A DNA stretch of 64,000 nucleotides from Eubacteriales bacterium (GCA_030533405.1 JAUNJF010000001.1:1-64000), one strand, 5' to 3'. Positions 27,527-37,472 are shown, counted from the first letter of the stretch. Translations and numbers: made by a program. The notes: generated by a model from the sequence alone, not told the origin.

Positions 27527-28954
27527 TTATTGATCAATTGTTTCAAAATCTTCTTTTTCAAATCGCTGTAATGTGGCGTCATCAATGGAATCCGATGTGT
27601 TTTCTAATTCTACAATGCGGGATGCCTGATTCGACATTGCTTTTTCTAGGAAGTTACGAACATCACGTCCATTTGCAAAGTCTTTTGGACGATTGGCAAC
27701 ACGGTTTTTGAGGTATTCTTTCGCATATGTTTTTGCTTCATCAGAAAGTGTGTATTCATTATGCTTACACATGCTTTCAAAAATGGAAAATAGTTCTTCT
27801 GGTTTGTAATCTTCGAAGAAAATATATTTGTTAAAACGGGAGCGGAGACCAGGGTTGGAACTTAAAAATTCTTCCATCAAATCAGGGTATCCAGCAACAA
27901 TAACAATCAAATCTTCGCGATGATCTTCCATTGCCTTTAACAGGGTATCCACTGCTTCCTGACCGAAGTCGCCTTGTCCTTTGTTTGAAGTTAAAGTATA
28001 TGCTTCGTCAATAAACAAAATACCACCGAGTGCGCTGTTGATGACCTCTGTTGTTTTTTGTGCGGTTTGTCCGACATATCCAACAACCAATCCAGAACGA
28101 TCAACTTCAACCAAATGTCCCTTTTCTAATATACCAAGTTTTTTATAAATTTTTGCAAGTAGTCGTGCAATGGTTGTTTTACCAGTTCCTGGATTACCAG
28201 AAAATACTAAGTGTAGGGAAACAGAAGGTTGTTTCATGCCACGGCTCTCACGCATTTTTTTTACTTTTAACAGGTTTACAAGATTGTTGATATCTTGTTT
28301 TACACCAGTGAGACCTGTCATGGCAGAAAGTTCCATCATAAGGTCATCTACTGTTTGTTCGTTGTCTTCTGGTTCTTCTTTTTCTGGAGTGGAGTTTACA
28401 TTCTTTGTGTAAGAATCAGTTCCCATTTTTTTACTAAAATCAAAATCTGGACGAATCGTTCCCTCAATGATACCAAAGTGTGTTAAATACTGGTCAAGCA
28501 TCAAAGAGTAGTTGGCCAGGTTTGCATTTTCCACTGTGTTACAATCATTATCACATGCCACATATGCTGTACCGAGTTCTTTGAATGCGTTTACCAAAAG
28601 AACACTTCGTTTGATTGCAGCAGCAGGTGTATTTTGCACTGCTTTATCTGCCTGTACAAAAAACATCAAACAACGAGGTGGTGTGTTGACAAAATCTTTA
28701 TCTGAGGTACGTTCTCTTTGGAAATCATAAAGTCTTTTTTCAGTTAATTGAAATCCTAAAACATCCTTAATAAATGGAATTTCATAGTCAGGAACCTCAG
28801 GATCGAAAACCGTTAAAAATGCAAGAAATTGTAAAAAGTCAAAACGGATAATCTCTTTTAAGGAGAGAGAACCGCACTGCACCAGTCGCTGTCCTTCAAT
28901 GGATTCAGCTATGGTATCTATTCTTCGAAGCGTCGCTTTGATTGATTCGTTCAT
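27527..28954 (-). CDS. AAA ATPase of the CbxX/CfxQ (SpoVK-like) family
   Basis: The 475 residues comprise an N-terminal helical domain (about 1-185) of unknown type, an acidic linker (EKEEPEDNEQTVDDLM), then a CbxX-type AAA module: LVFSGNPGTGKTTIARLL (Walker A), GILFIDEAYTL (Walker B), VIVAGYPDLMEEFL, and NPGLRSRFNKYI with the arginine finger. The family includes Rubisco activase CbbX and the sporulation protein SpoVK; here it probably remodels an unidentified protein. GGAGG precedes the ATG. Confidence 0.85.
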   Translation of the reverse strand: MNESIKATLRRIDTIAESIEGQRLVQCGSLSLKEIIRFDFLQFLAFLTVFDPEVPDYEIPFIKDVLGFQLTEKRLYDFQRERTSDKDFVNTPPRCLMFFVQADKAVQNTPAAAIKRSVLLVNAFKELGTAYVACDNDCNTVENANLANYSLMLDQYLTHFGIIEGTIRPDFDFSKKMGTDSYTKNVNSTPEKEEPEDNEQTVDDLMMELSAMTGLTGVKQDINNLVNLLKVKKMRESRGMKQPSVSLHLVFSGNPGTGKTTIARLLAKIYKKLGILEKGHLVEVDRSGLVVGYVGQTAQKTTEVINSALGGILFIDEAYTLTSNKGQGDFGQEAVDTLLKAMEDHREDLIVIVAGYPDLMEEFLSSNPGLRSRFNKYIFFEDYKPEELFSIFESMCKHNEYTLSDEAKTYAKEYLKNRVANRPKDFANGRDVRNFLEKAMSNQASRIVELENTSDSIDDATLQRFEKEDFETIDQ

Positions 28955-29092
28955 AATGTATCCTCCAATGTTTAGATAGTATCATTTTACCATAGATAGA
29001 CAAAGAGTGCTAATGAATTTGACGATTATGGATAACGGGCATATAATCGGCTCAATAAAACTGTGACCAAAAACTTGCATTCAATTTGCATA

Positions 29093-29129
29093 CAACTTTT
29101 TTTAAAAAATAAGATATTTTAAAAAGTTG
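29093..29129. repeat. AT-rich palindrome upstream of the sigma factor gene
   Basis: CAACTTTT at 29093-29100, extended by T and A runs, pairs with AAAAAGTTG at 29121-29129. It lies about 80 bases before the ECF sigma start in a 253-base gap that otherwise shows no gene. It could be an operator or the AAA ATPase/sigma promoter region. Confidence 0.35.
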
Positions 29130-29207
29130 ATTCGTTTATAAAGTGAAGAGGGAAAAAATAGAACATTGCAATGATCGAAAAAGGAACTAGGGAAAGGAGG
29201 AAATTTC

Positions 29208-29702
29208 ATGGATATTGAGTCGCTTTTTGATAGACAATTTAACAGAATATATCGAACGGCACGCATGTACTTAGGTAATGTGCAGGATGCGGAAGATGCA
29301 GTACAAGCTGTGTTGTTGAAGTGCATAGAAAAACAGATGGAATTCGAAGACGTAAATCATGAAAATGCATGGTTTCTTACAGTGACGAGAAACTATTGCA
29401 AGGATGTTTTAAAAACGACTTGGAAAAAATCTGTGGATTTGGGTGAGTATCCAGATGATTTTGAAGAAGAAGAATCGGATTATGGATTGATGGAACATAT
29501 TATGAAGCTATCAGAAAAATATAGAGAAGTTTTATATCTATATTATTATGAGGAATTATCCATACGTGAAATTTCTAAATTGTTAAAGCGTGGAGAAAGT
29601 ACAATTCAAACGCAATTGGCAACGGCGAGAAAAAAATTAAAAATAGATTTGGAGAAAGGAGATGGCTACTATGGAAGAAAAGCAGATCAAAGAAGCATTT
29701 GA
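29208..29702 (+). CDS. ECF-type RNA polymerase sigma factor
   Basis: The 164-residue protein has sigma region 2 (LFDRQFNRIYRTARMYLGNVQDAEDAVQAVLLK) and region 4 (LSEKYREVLYLYYYEELSIREISKLLKRGESTIQTQL), with no regions 1 or 3, as in ECF sigma factors. AAAGGAGG precedes the ATG. The next gene, which overlaps its end, encodes a membrane anti-sigma candidate, the usual pairing. The inducing signal is unknown. Confidence 0.92.
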   Translation: MDIESLFDRQFNRIYRTARMYLGNVQDAEDAVQAVLLKCIEKQMEFEDVNHENAWFLTVTRNYCKDVLKTTWKKSVDLGEYPDDFEEEESDYGLMEHIMKLSEKYREVLYLYYYEELSIREISKLLKRGESTIQTQLATARKKLKIDLEKGDGYYGRKADQRSI

Positions 29703-31095
29703 TACATTGAATCCTTCACAAAATCAAAAAGAACAGATGAAGCAGAGATTTTTGGATGCGGCAAATGGTACCGTAAGGATAACAAATAAAAATAAATCTG
29801 GCAGTATATTTAGAAAAGTGGCAAGTATTGCAATCATTTTACTTGGCCTGACAGGTGCGGGTGTCATTACCAATCAGATGACCGATGGAAAAGTGGTTCA
29901 GGCAATGCAACGTATCTTCCATTTTAATCAGGGAAAACAGGATGTCACAGGTCAGATTGAAGCGATTCCAGAACGAGGAATCGAAGTGTATGCGCCAGAT
30001 ATTTTAGCAATTGATGAGGAGACAGTTATATTTGGCTCTATCAGAGGTTTGGTGATTTATGATCGAAAACAAAATCAGATTGCAGGTACGATAGACTTGC
30101 AGGCGATAGATTGCATTTATTTTAACAGTGATAACAAAAATACCTGCGTGGTAAAAGATGGAACAATGCTTACCATTTTTAATACACAGGACAATGCACC
30201 GATTGGTTCATATTATCAGTATGATATTGCAAATATAAACGGTGAGGAATTACAGCCAACTGTAGTAGCGGAAGAAAAGGCGCAGATGGATATCTTGTTT
30301 GAAACTTGGAAGGAATCGCAAAAACAATATGTGGATGTATTTGATACATTTTGTGAGATTGGACTTGGCAATCAAAAAATAAATCCAAATGATGCGGAAA
30401 TGTATAGTCAAAAAGGTATAAAATGGAGTAGTGAGGGTGTAGATTGGATTAGTTATCTTTTAGTGGAGGATGGAGTTTATTTATTAGAAGATTATGATGT
30501 CAGCCAAAAGCAGGTATCAGAAAAACAGATGGTATTGGAGCAAAAAGAAGAAAGTACCGAACAGACAACAGAAATTGCGGATGATACAGAGGTTACTTTG
30601 CCAGAGTTCATTTATGCTGGTGATGATGAAGCAATTGCTGCAATTTGGGAATACTTTGAGAAAGAAGATGGACAATATTATCAGTATGATAATGCAATTT
30701 TAATGCCAGGATTTATTATTTACAAACAGGTACAAGAGGGAGATGAACTGTTGGTATTTGGTAACTATTGGTTATATACCTATCTTTTAAATGGTAATGT
30801 ATTTGAGGAACAGTCAGGTGGTGAATGTCCTGCCTGTGTCCATTTAAAGAAGGTAAATGGTGCCTATGAAGTGGTTGCAGTAGATCGTGCTGGTGATGGT
30901 GCCGAATATGATTTGAAAATCAAGGAATTTACGGATGGTTATGAAGGTGTCTATGATATGTATATCCAAAGTGGAATGAACAACGATCGTCAGGATAATC
31001 AAAAGTATTATTTACAGATGTATGTCAAAGAAAATGATTTGGATATTCAGTACTTTAAAGAGTATGGATGGGACCCAGTTCCAATTATGGATTGA
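29671..31095 (+). CDS. Putative membrane-anchored anti-sigma factor
   Basis: The 474-residue protein has a short cytoplasmic N-terminus (MEEKQIKEAFDTLNPSQNQKEQMKQ), one membrane helix near residues 50-70 (VASIAIILLGLTGAGVITNQ) and a large extracytoplasmic part. That part has repeated strand-like segments and an acidic Glu/Thr-rich linker around residue 300. The overlap with the ECF sigma gene (32 bases) suggests translational coupling and an anti-sigma role. The start at 29671 fits AAAGGAGA 8 bases upstream. It lacks a zinc-finger HxxxCxxC motif, so it is not a ZAS-type anti-sigma. Confidence 0.7.
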   Translation: MEEKQIKEAFDTLNPSQNQKEQMKQRFLDAANGTVRITNKNKSGSIFRKVASIAIILLGLTGAGVITNQMTDGKVVQAMQRIFHFNQGKQDVTGQIEAIPERGIEVYAPDILAIDEETVIFGSIRGLVIYDRKQNQIAGTIDLQAIDCIYFNSDNKNTCVVKDGTMLTIFNTQDNAPIGSYYQYDIANINGEELQPTVVAEEKAQMDILFETWKESQKQYVDVFDTFCEIGLGNQKINPNDAEMYSQKGIKWSSEGVDWISYLLVEDGVYLLEDYDVSQKQVSEKQMVLEQKEESTEQTTEIADDTEVTLPEFIYAGDDEAIAAIWEYFEKEDGQYYQYDNAILMPGFIIYKQVQEGDELLVFGNYWLYTYLLNGNVFEEQSGGECPACVHLKKVNGAYEVVAVDRAGDGAEYDLKIKEFTDGYEGVYDMYIQSGMNNDRQDNQKYYLQMYVKENDLDIQYFKEYGWDPVPIMD

Positions 31096-31152
31096 GAATA
31101 TTTGAAAAGTGATTTACAATAAATTATCATTTATAAAAAGGAGACGAGCAAA

Positions 31153-31818
31153 ATGAAGAAGAACAGCTTAAAAATGATTATGATGACAACAATGATGTTG
31201 ATGTTTGTAGGATGTATGGCGAGTACAACATCTGTTCAGGCAGCAACGAAGAAAACATGGAAAACGGAATACATGAAAATTGTGAAAAAGATGAACAAAG
31301 AAGATCAGGCAAGAGAAAAAAATGCATATTCCAATAATGAATACACATATGATCTCATTTATTTTAACAATGATAAGACTCCAGAGTTGGTAGTTGGTCT
31401 TGATGGATATTGGGTTAGCATGTATACCTTTGATGCAAAGAAGAAAAAGGCATATGCAGTAATGGATCAGTGGGGATATGGTGCATGTGGAAATGTCGGA
31501 TATGAATATATTCCAAAGAAAAATACATTGCGCAACTACAATAGTGATTTTGCAGGTGCTATTCGCTATGTATATTTTGGAAAAATGAAAAATCATAAAA
31601 TAGTAAGTTATTATAAGAATTCTTTAAAGATGGTTTTCTTTACCGATAAAAATAATAACGGATATCCAGATGAGGATGAATATGATGAAAGCGAAAGTTA
31701 CTATTATGGGGATAAAAAAGTATCTAGTAAGAAGTTTGATTCGTATATGAAAGAAGGAAAATATAAACCAATCATTGGTAAGATGTCTTATAAAAAAATT
31801 AAAAATAAATTAAAATAA
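31153..31818 (+). CDS. Secreted protein, unknown function
   Basis: The 221-residue protein has an N-terminal signal (MKKNSLKMIMMTTMMLMFVG) with a Cys right after FVG, a marginal lipobox; cleavage at VQA is the alternative. The mature part is Lys/Tyr-rich, with YDLIYFNNDKTPELVVG and DKNNNGYPDEDEY. The latter is rich in Asp like EF-hand/dockerin calcium loops. It follows the sigma/anti-sigma pair by 57 bases and may be a target of it. Confidence 0.65.
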   Translation: MKKNSLKMIMMTTMMLMFVGCMASTTSVQAATKKTWKTEYMKIVKKMNKEDQAREKNAYSNNEYTYDLIYFNNDKTPELVVGLDGYWVSMYTFDAKKKKAYAVMDQWGYGACGNVGYEYIPKKNTLRNYNSDFAGAIRYVYFGKMKNHKIVSYYKNSLKMVFFTDKNNNGYPDEDEYDESESYYYGDKKVSSKKFDSYMKEGKYKPIIGKMSYKKIKNKLK

Positions 31819-31840
31819 TGACAATGGTTTCATTGTGAAG

Positions 31841-31904
31841 AAAAAGAGGAAGATGTGTTTTATATGGGGAAACGAACCCCATATGAAAGCATTTTTCTCT
31901 TTCT
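31841..31904 (+). terminator. Long hairpin terminator after the secreted protein gene
   Basis: The inner perfect stem ATATGGGG (31862-31869) / CCCCATAT (31877-31884) extends outward through AAGAGGAA-ATG and CAT-TTCTCTT to a T-rich end. Confidence 0.7.
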
Positions 31905-31963
31905 TATTATGTGTGATTATGGTAAAATAATAAATAATTATACGCAAAAAATGGGAGATAGAC

Positions 31964-32737
31964 ATGAAGTTTAGACCGTGCATAGATATACATAATGGAA
32001 AAGTAAAACAAATTGTAGGTGGTTCCTTATTAGATGAGGGAAACCAGGCGAAAGAAAATTTTGTTGCAACACAGGATGCTGCATTTTATGCAAATCTATA
32101 TAAAGATACTGGAATCAAAGGTGGACATATCATTTTGTTAAACAAAGCTGGTACGGAATATTACGATGCAGATGTGGAGCAGGCAAGACTTGCACTTAGT
32201 GCATATCCGAATGGTTTGCAGATTGGCGGTGGCATTACTGCAGAGAATGCAGCACAATTTTTAGAGATGGGTGCCAGTCATGTTATTGTGACTTCTTATG
32301 TGTTTTCGGATGGAAAGATTAACTATGAGCGGTTACATCGTTTGGTTAATACGGTCGGAAAAGAGCATTTAGTGCTTGACTTGAGTTGTAGAAAAAAAGA
32401 TGGGCAATATTATATCGTAACAGATCGCTGGCAGAAGTTTACGGATGAGGTTGTTTGTCAGGAAACCATTTTGAAGCTTCAGGATTATGCAGATGAGTTT
32501 TTGATTCATGCGGTAGATGTTGAGGGAAAAGCAAATGGTGTAGAACAGGATTTGGTACGTATGTTATCAGAGTATGCAGGTGTACCTGTTACATATGCAG
32601 GTGGTGTTGGTTCCTATGAAGACATTGAAGTACTTCGAACACTTGGAAAAGGAAGACTACACGTGACGATTGGAAGTGCACTCGATTTGTTTGGTGGAAA
32701 ATTAGAATACGATAAGGTTCTTTCCATGATGGATTAG
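31964..32737 (+). CDS. hisA: Eukaryotic-type HisA (ProFAR isomerase)
   Basis: HisA isomerises ProFAR to PRFAR in histidine synthesis. The 257-residue TIM barrel starts with FRPCIDIHNGKVKQIVGGS and contains NFVATQ, LQIGGGITAENA, VLDLSCRKKDG, EFLIHAVDVEGKANG and VTYAGGV. These match the fungal/plant HIS6 form as I recall it, rather than the ordinary bacterial HisA. No other his genes adjoin. GGGAGA precedes the ATG at 8 bases. Confidence 0.85.
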   Translation: MKFRPCIDIHNGKVKQIVGGSLLDEGNQAKENFVATQDAAFYANLYKDTGIKGGHIILLNKAGTEYYDADVEQARLALSAYPNGLQIGGGITAENAAQFLEMGASHVIVTSYVFSDGKINYERLHRLVNTVGKEHLVLDLSCRKKDGQYYIVTDRWQKFTDEVVCQETILKLQDYADEFLIHAVDVEGKANGVEQDLVRMLSEYAGVPVTYAGGVGSYEDIEVLRTLGKGRLHVTIGSALDLFGGKLEYDKVLSMMD

Positions 32738-32776
32738 TAATATATAAGATAGAAATGAGATAGGAAATAATAGAAA

Positions 32777-35377
32777 ATGAAGCGGGATAAAGTTTGGCAA
32801 TTTTTAAAGAGTAACTATGTGTATACACTTACATTTTTCTTTGCATTGCTCATGATGGTTGGTGCATGGATGATAGGTGATATTGGTCCATTTGGTGGAA
32901 AGAGTTTGGTAGTAGTGGATGGTGTACATCAGTACCTTCCATTTTTCGCAGAGTATCAGGATAAGTTAAAGCATTTAGATTCTTTGCAGTATACAATGGA
33001 TGTAGGATTAGGTAATAATTTCTTATCATTATGGTCCTATTATTTGTCGAGTCCATTTAATTTAATTATTTTGCTATGTGGGAAAACACAATTGCCAATG
33101 GCATTGAATATTATTATTTCCTCAAAGATTATTTTGGGAGCATTGGCATTTGCATATTTTTTGCGTCATGCAGCGAAAGAGCCTGCAAAAAATCTGGGTA
33201 TTGTTGTATTTTCGTTGTTTTATGCATTTAGTAGCTATGTAATTGGATACTATTGGAATTTGATGTGGTTGGATTGTGTATTTATCTTTCCAATTATTAT
33301 TTTAGGAATGCAGAAAATGTTAATTGACAAAGATAGTCGATGTTACATTTTGGCGTTGTTATATAGTTTGGTTTGTAACTACTATATTAGTTTTATGATT
33401 TGTTTCTTTTTGGTTTTGTGGTTTTTCACATTCCGATTTGAAAATATCAAAGATTTCTTTATGAAGGGCATTCGATTTGCAATTGCTTCATTGACGGCAG
33501 CAGCGATGTCGGCGGTTGTGTTATTGCCAGCATATAAAGGAATTATGACAACAGCATCTGCAACATTTGGATTTCCAAAATGGAAATTTTATGGTTCCTT
33601 TGCAGATACACTTCGCTCGCATTTGTTCTGTTCAGATGTAACGACCAATCAGGTGACAGATGCAGGAACAAATTTGTATTGTGGTATTTTTACCATATTG
33701 CTTGCGTGTATGTTTTTCTTTATTCGCGAGATTAAGCTCGACAAAAAAATCAAATATGGAATCATATTGGTATTTTTAGTGGTTAGTTTTAATAATCAAT
33801 TGCTCAACTACATTTGGCATGGATTCCACAACCAGTATGGTATTCCAAATCGATTTGCATTTTTATATATCTTTGTGCTTTTGATTATGGCATACGAGGT
33901 ATTTTTGAAGAGAGATTATTTGAAAAAGTCGATGGGCATTGTTGCATATATCATCAGTATGCTGTTTGTTGTATTTAGTTATTATAATGCCGATGAGATT
34001 TATGATACGAAAGTATATGTGATGACAGGTGTATTTTTAACGATTTATTTAATCCTGTTTACCATGTACAAAGATATTCCAAAGAAAAAATGGAAAATCA
34101 GATATGCTGTGCAGTATGGTGTAGTTGCACTTGCGATTATTGAAATGGCAGTGAATGGTTGTCTTGCATTTTATCAGGTTGGTAGCTCGGAGCCAGATTA
34201 TTATTATGGTGATACCAAGTTATTTGAAGGCTTGCGCGATTCCGTTGCAGATGCGGATGATAGCTTATATCGTTCAGACATTTTACGTCCGATTTTTGTA
34301 GATGAGGCGACCTGGTATAATTTGCGAAGTATCGGTATTTTTGGTTCTACGGTTCGTGGAGAATTGGTAGACATGATGGGTGATTTGGGATTTTATACTG
34401 GTGCAAATGAGTATTTGTATTATGGTGCAACGCCATTTACGAATGCGTTGTTTGGTGTCAAATATGTCTATGTCAGAGAGGGTGATTACAACAATCTTGA
34501 TATGGGTTACTATGATAATGCGGAGAACATTTCTGTTTATAAAAATGACCGTGTACTTCCGATTGCGTACATGGTAAGTGATGATGTTTACAGTCTGGAT
34601 ACAGAAGGTGCTGGACCATTTACTGTACAGAATGAGCTAAGTGGTGCCTTAACAGGTGTGGAACCTATTTTTACAACCATTTATGATGATTTGGAAATGG
34701 AGGTTATGGGTACCAACTTAAATGTAGAGCAGACAGATGAGAACAATGTGTCATATGAGAAGGCAAATGATGATGCGCGTGCAGATATCATTTATAAGAT
34801 GCCTAGAGATATGGATTTGTATATCAATTGTAGCGGTTCGAATGTGTACAAAATTGCCTTATTGATTGATGGAAATGAGGTTGCATTTGATCGTTATCAT
34901 GGACAGATTTTTCATGTTGGGAAAATGAAAGCGGGACAGATGGTAGACATTCAGTTTGTCTTGAACGAGGGGGATGACTTAAGCGGAAACTTGTATTGTT
35001 ATCCAATGGAGTTTCGTGAGGATTTGTTCTTACAATCATATAGCATTTTGTTAAATCAGAGTATGGAGGTAACAAAATTTAAAGACGGATATATCGAAGG
35101 TAATATATCTGCAGCAAAAGATGGTGTGTTTATGACGTCTTTACCATATGATGATGGATGGACCATTTATGCAAATGGAAAGAAGATGAGCACACATCCT
35201 GTCGTAGAGGGATTATTGGCAACATATTTAGAAAAGGGGGATTATGAGATTAAAATGAAGTATCGCTGTCCAGGTCTTAAAGAGGGAGCGATGTTGAGTT
35301 TAGCTGGATGCATTGTTTTTGCAGTGATTTGCATCTTACAGCGAAAAAAGAAAGGAGAAGGAACAAATGAAGAATAA
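32777..35377 (+). CDS. YfhO family membrane protein
   Basis: The 866-residue protein has an N-terminal helix followed by the DGVHQYLPFFAEY loop, which is characteristic of YfhO, then about 12 membrane helices (for example LNIIISSKIILGALAFAYFL and VGLFL-like segments). A large extracytoplasmic domain (about 480-830) with a lectin-like end (PYDDGWTIYANGK) precedes a last helix. YfhO proteins resemble GT-C glycosyltransferases and in Bacillus are needed for lipoteichoic acid glycosylation. The acceptor here is not known. Confidence 0.88.
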   Translation: MKRDKVWQFLKSNYVYTLTFFFALLMMVGAWMIGDIGPFGGKSLVVVDGVHQYLPFFAEYQDKLKHLDSLQYTMDVGLGNNFLSLWSYYLSSPFNLIILLCGKTQLPMALNIIISSKIILGALAFAYFLRHAAKEPAKNLGIVVFSLFYAFSSYVIGYYWNLMWLDCVFIFPIIILGMQKMLIDKDSRCYILALLYSLVCNYYISFMICFFLVLWFFTFRFENIKDFFMKGIRFAIASLTAAAMSAVVLLPAYKGIMTTASATFGFPKWKFYGSFADTLRSHLFCSDVTTNQVTDAGTNLYCGIFTILLACMFFFIREIKLDKKIKYGIILVFLVVSFNNQLLNYIWHGFHNQYGIPNRFAFLYIFVLLIMAYEVFLKRDYLKKSMGIVAYIISMLFVVFSYYNADEIYDTKVYVMTGVFLTIYLILFTMYKDIPKKKWKIRYAVQYGVVALAIIEMAVNGCLAFYQVGSSEPDYYYGDTKLFEGLRDSVADADDSLYRSDILRPIFVDEATWYNLRSIGIFGSTVRGELVDMMGDLGFYTGANEYLYYGATPFTNALFGVKYVYVREGDYNNLDMGYYDNAENISVYKNDRVLPIAYMVSDDVYSLDTEGAGPFTVQNELSGALTGVEPIFTTIYDDLEMEVMGTNLNVEQTDENNVSYEKANDDARADIIYKMPRDMDLYINCSGSNVYKIALLIDGNEVAFDRYHGQIFHVGKMKAGQMVDIQFVLNEGDDLSGNLYCYPMEFREDLFLQSYSILLNQSMEVTKFKDGYIEGNISAAKDGVFMTSLPYDDGWTIYANGKKMSTHPVVEGLLATYLEKGDYEIKMKYRCPGLKEGAMLSLAGCIVFAVICILQRKKKGEGTNEE

Positions 35378-37181
35378 TGACAAGTGGAGGTTATTTTTTA
35401 CTGCATTGACAGTGATTATGTTACTTGTAGTAATTATTGGGGATTTGGTTTTATTTGGTCGTCTGAATAAATTGGGGAACGGTGGAGATATTAAAACACT
35501 GGTAACCATTTTTTCAGTGATATTAATTATTTGTATTATTGCAATTGGAGCGATTGCAATGGTAGTGATGAAGAGTGGGGGTACGAGTGTTTCTGTTAAG
35601 AGTAGCGATAAGTACAAGAAATTGTTTTTAAATCTCCCAATCGGTTTTGCTCAGGCACAGATTTTGGAAAGTCCAGGTACAGGTCATACAGGATATAAGA
35701 TTTGTGATGCGAATGAGACATTTGGAAGAATGTTTAATTTGGATGTTTCTGATTATTATGACAAGGTAATTACAGAGAGTCGTGTGGAAGTATTGAAGGA
35801 TATTAGTGCATGGTTCGAGGCATATAATAATTCAGGTACAAAGCTTGGTGAATTGCTTTCTGTTGAGATTACCATGGAAAGTTTGGATAAGGTATTTAAT
35901 ACGGTAATGTATAAGTCAGAAGCGAATTACATCAATATGGTTGTCATTGATGTGACAGAGCAAAAAGAGGCTGAGAAGAAATTATCAGATGCGATTGAAA
36001 ATGCAAATGCAGCATACAAGACACAGGCAGAGTTCCTTGCGAATATGTCACATGAGATTCGTACACCAATCAATGGAATTCTTGGTATGTTACAGCTTAC
36101 TTTGGTTGCAGAGGATTTGCAGGCAGACTATCGTGATAACTTAACAACTGCAAAAAATTGTGCGGATACTTTACTTCGCTTGATTAACGATATTTTGGAT
36201 ATTTCGAAGTTAGAGGCTGGTAAATACAATCTTCGTGAAGATGATTTTGATGTGCAGGCAACGATTGAAGAGACTGTGGCTGCGCAGGTTCCATATGCAA
36301 AGAATAAGTCGTTGACATTGGATTGTACATTTGGCGGCAATATTCCTAAGATTGCAAGAGGTGATCAGCAGCGCATTCAGCAGGTATTAAACTGCTTGTT
36401 ATCCAATGCGATTAAGTTCACCAATGAGGGTGGTGTGCGTGTCAAGGTTGCTTGTATCAATGATATGTTAGACAAGATTTTCTTGCGTATTGCAGTTGCT
36501 GATTCTGGAATTGGTATTGCCGATGCAGATAAAGAAAAGTTATTTGTTCGTTTTTCTCAGGTGGATTCATCTGATACCCGTAAATATGGAGGTTCCGGTT
36601 TGGGATTGGTTATCACAAAACAAATTGTTGAGTTGATGGGTGGTAACATTTCTGTACAGAGTAAGGAAGGAATTGGTTCTACATTTATTGTGGAAGTTCC
36701 ATTGAAATTGATTCAGGCAGCAGAGGTGAAGAAAGAGGAAGTTGTACAGGAGCAGTCTGCTGTATTTTCTATGGTAGGACATGGAAGAGCAAGAATTCTG
36801 GTTGCAGAGGATGAACCAGTAAATCAGCAGGTAATTGGTAAGCTTTTGGGTATGGCTGGATTTTCTTATGATATCGCTGAAAATGGTGAAAAGGCAGTTG
36901 AGTTATACAAGAAAAAAGAGTATCAGGCTGCATTATTTGATGTGCAGATGCCAGTGATGGATGGTTTGGCTGCAACAAGAGAAATTCGTGAATATGAGAA
37001 GTTAAACTATAAGAAACGTCTTCCAATTATTGCTGTAACAGCGCGTGCGATGTTTGGCGATAAGGAGCGTATTTTGGAAGCACAGTTAGATGACTATATT
37101 GCAAAACCATATAACTTAAATGACATTGCAGAAGTGTTAAATAAGTATGTGAAGGATAATGCAATTGAAGTGATTGGATAA
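35367..37181 (+). CDS. Hybrid sensor histidine kinase/response regulator
   Basis: The 604 residues hold two N-terminal membrane helices (around 13-35 and 45-68), a PAS-like region (about 90-200), the HisKA box AEFLANMSHEIRTPINGIL with the phospho-His, and HATPase motifs (SNAIKFTNEGG, VADSGIGIAD, GGSGLGLVI). A C-terminal receiver contains VAEDEPVNQQVIGKLLGMAG and the phospho-Asp in ALFDVQMPVMDG. There is no output domain. It overlaps the yfhO end by 11 bases, so it is translationally coupled. An Hpt partner is not in the window. Confidence 0.92.
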   Translation: MKNNDKWRLFFTALTVIMLLVVIIGDLVLFGRLNKLGNGGDIKTLVTIFSVILIICIIAIGAIAMVVMKSGGTSVSVKSSDKYKKLFLNLPIGFAQAQILESPGTGHTGYKICDANETFGRMFNLDVSDYYDKVITESRVEVLKDISAWFEAYNNSGTKLGELLSVEITMESLDKVFNTVMYKSEANYINMVVIDVTEQKEAEKKLSDAIENANAAYKTQAEFLANMSHEIRTPINGILGMLQLTLVAEDLQADYRDNLTTAKNCADTLLRLINDILDISKLEAGKYNLREDDFDVQATIEETVAAQVPYAKNKSLTLDCTFGGNIPKIARGDQQRIQQVLNCLLSNAIKFTNEGGVRVKVACINDMLDKIFLRIAVADSGIGIADADKEKLFVRFSQVDSSDTRKYGGSGLGLVITKQIVELMGGNISVQSKEGIGSTFIVEVPLKLIQAAEVKKEEVVQEQSAVFSMVGHGRARILVAEDEPVNQQVIGKLLGMAGFSYDIAENGEKAVELYKKKEYQAALFDVQMPVMDGLAATREIREYEKLNYKKRLPIIAVTARAMFGDKERILEAQLDDYIAKPYNLNDIAEVLNKYVKDNAIEVIG

Positions 37182-37209
37182 TCGAGCGTTTTGCAATTAC
37201 CTAATTTTG

Positions 37210-37262
37210 AAATGAAAAAAGGGAGAAGAATTTTAGTTAGATTCTTCTCTCTTTTTTCATTT
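37210..37262 (+). terminator. Terminator after the hybrid kinase gene
   Basis: GAGAAGAA pairs with TTCTTCTC, and the stem extends into the A-run and T-run flanks (37210-37230 with 37242-37262). Confidence 0.85.
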
Positions 37263-37314
37263 GTGTACGCAAAATTCAAAATAATGAAGATAATTACATA
37301 AAGTTATGTACAAA

Positions 37315-37368
37315 AATACATAATTCATGAAGCTGTGTTCATAAACGGCTCTGAATTATGTATTTTTT
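37315..37368. terminator. Second hairpin before the Tad locus
   Basis: AATACATAATTCA at 37315-37327 and its exact complement at 37352-37364 form a perfect 13-bp stem around a 24-base loop, followed by T residues. It is either a backup terminator or a regulatory element upstream of the Tad promoter. Confidence 0.6.
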
Positions 37369-37398
37369 ATGTTTATTATGAAACCTTGTTCATAATTG

Positions 37399-37427
37399 TA
37401 GACGCGAAAAAAGGTGCGTCATATAAT
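37399..37427 (+). promoter_or_regulatory. Candidate Tad operon promoter with internal dyad
   Basis: TAGACG at 37399-37404 and a perfect TATAAT at 37422-37427 are 17 bases apart. GACGC and GCGTC flank the spacer (37401-37405 and 37416-37420), a dyad placed where a repressor could bind. Confidence 0.5.
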
Positions 37428-37472
37428 GAGCCAACAAACAAAAAATTGCGAATGAAGAGAAGGAGAAAGACA

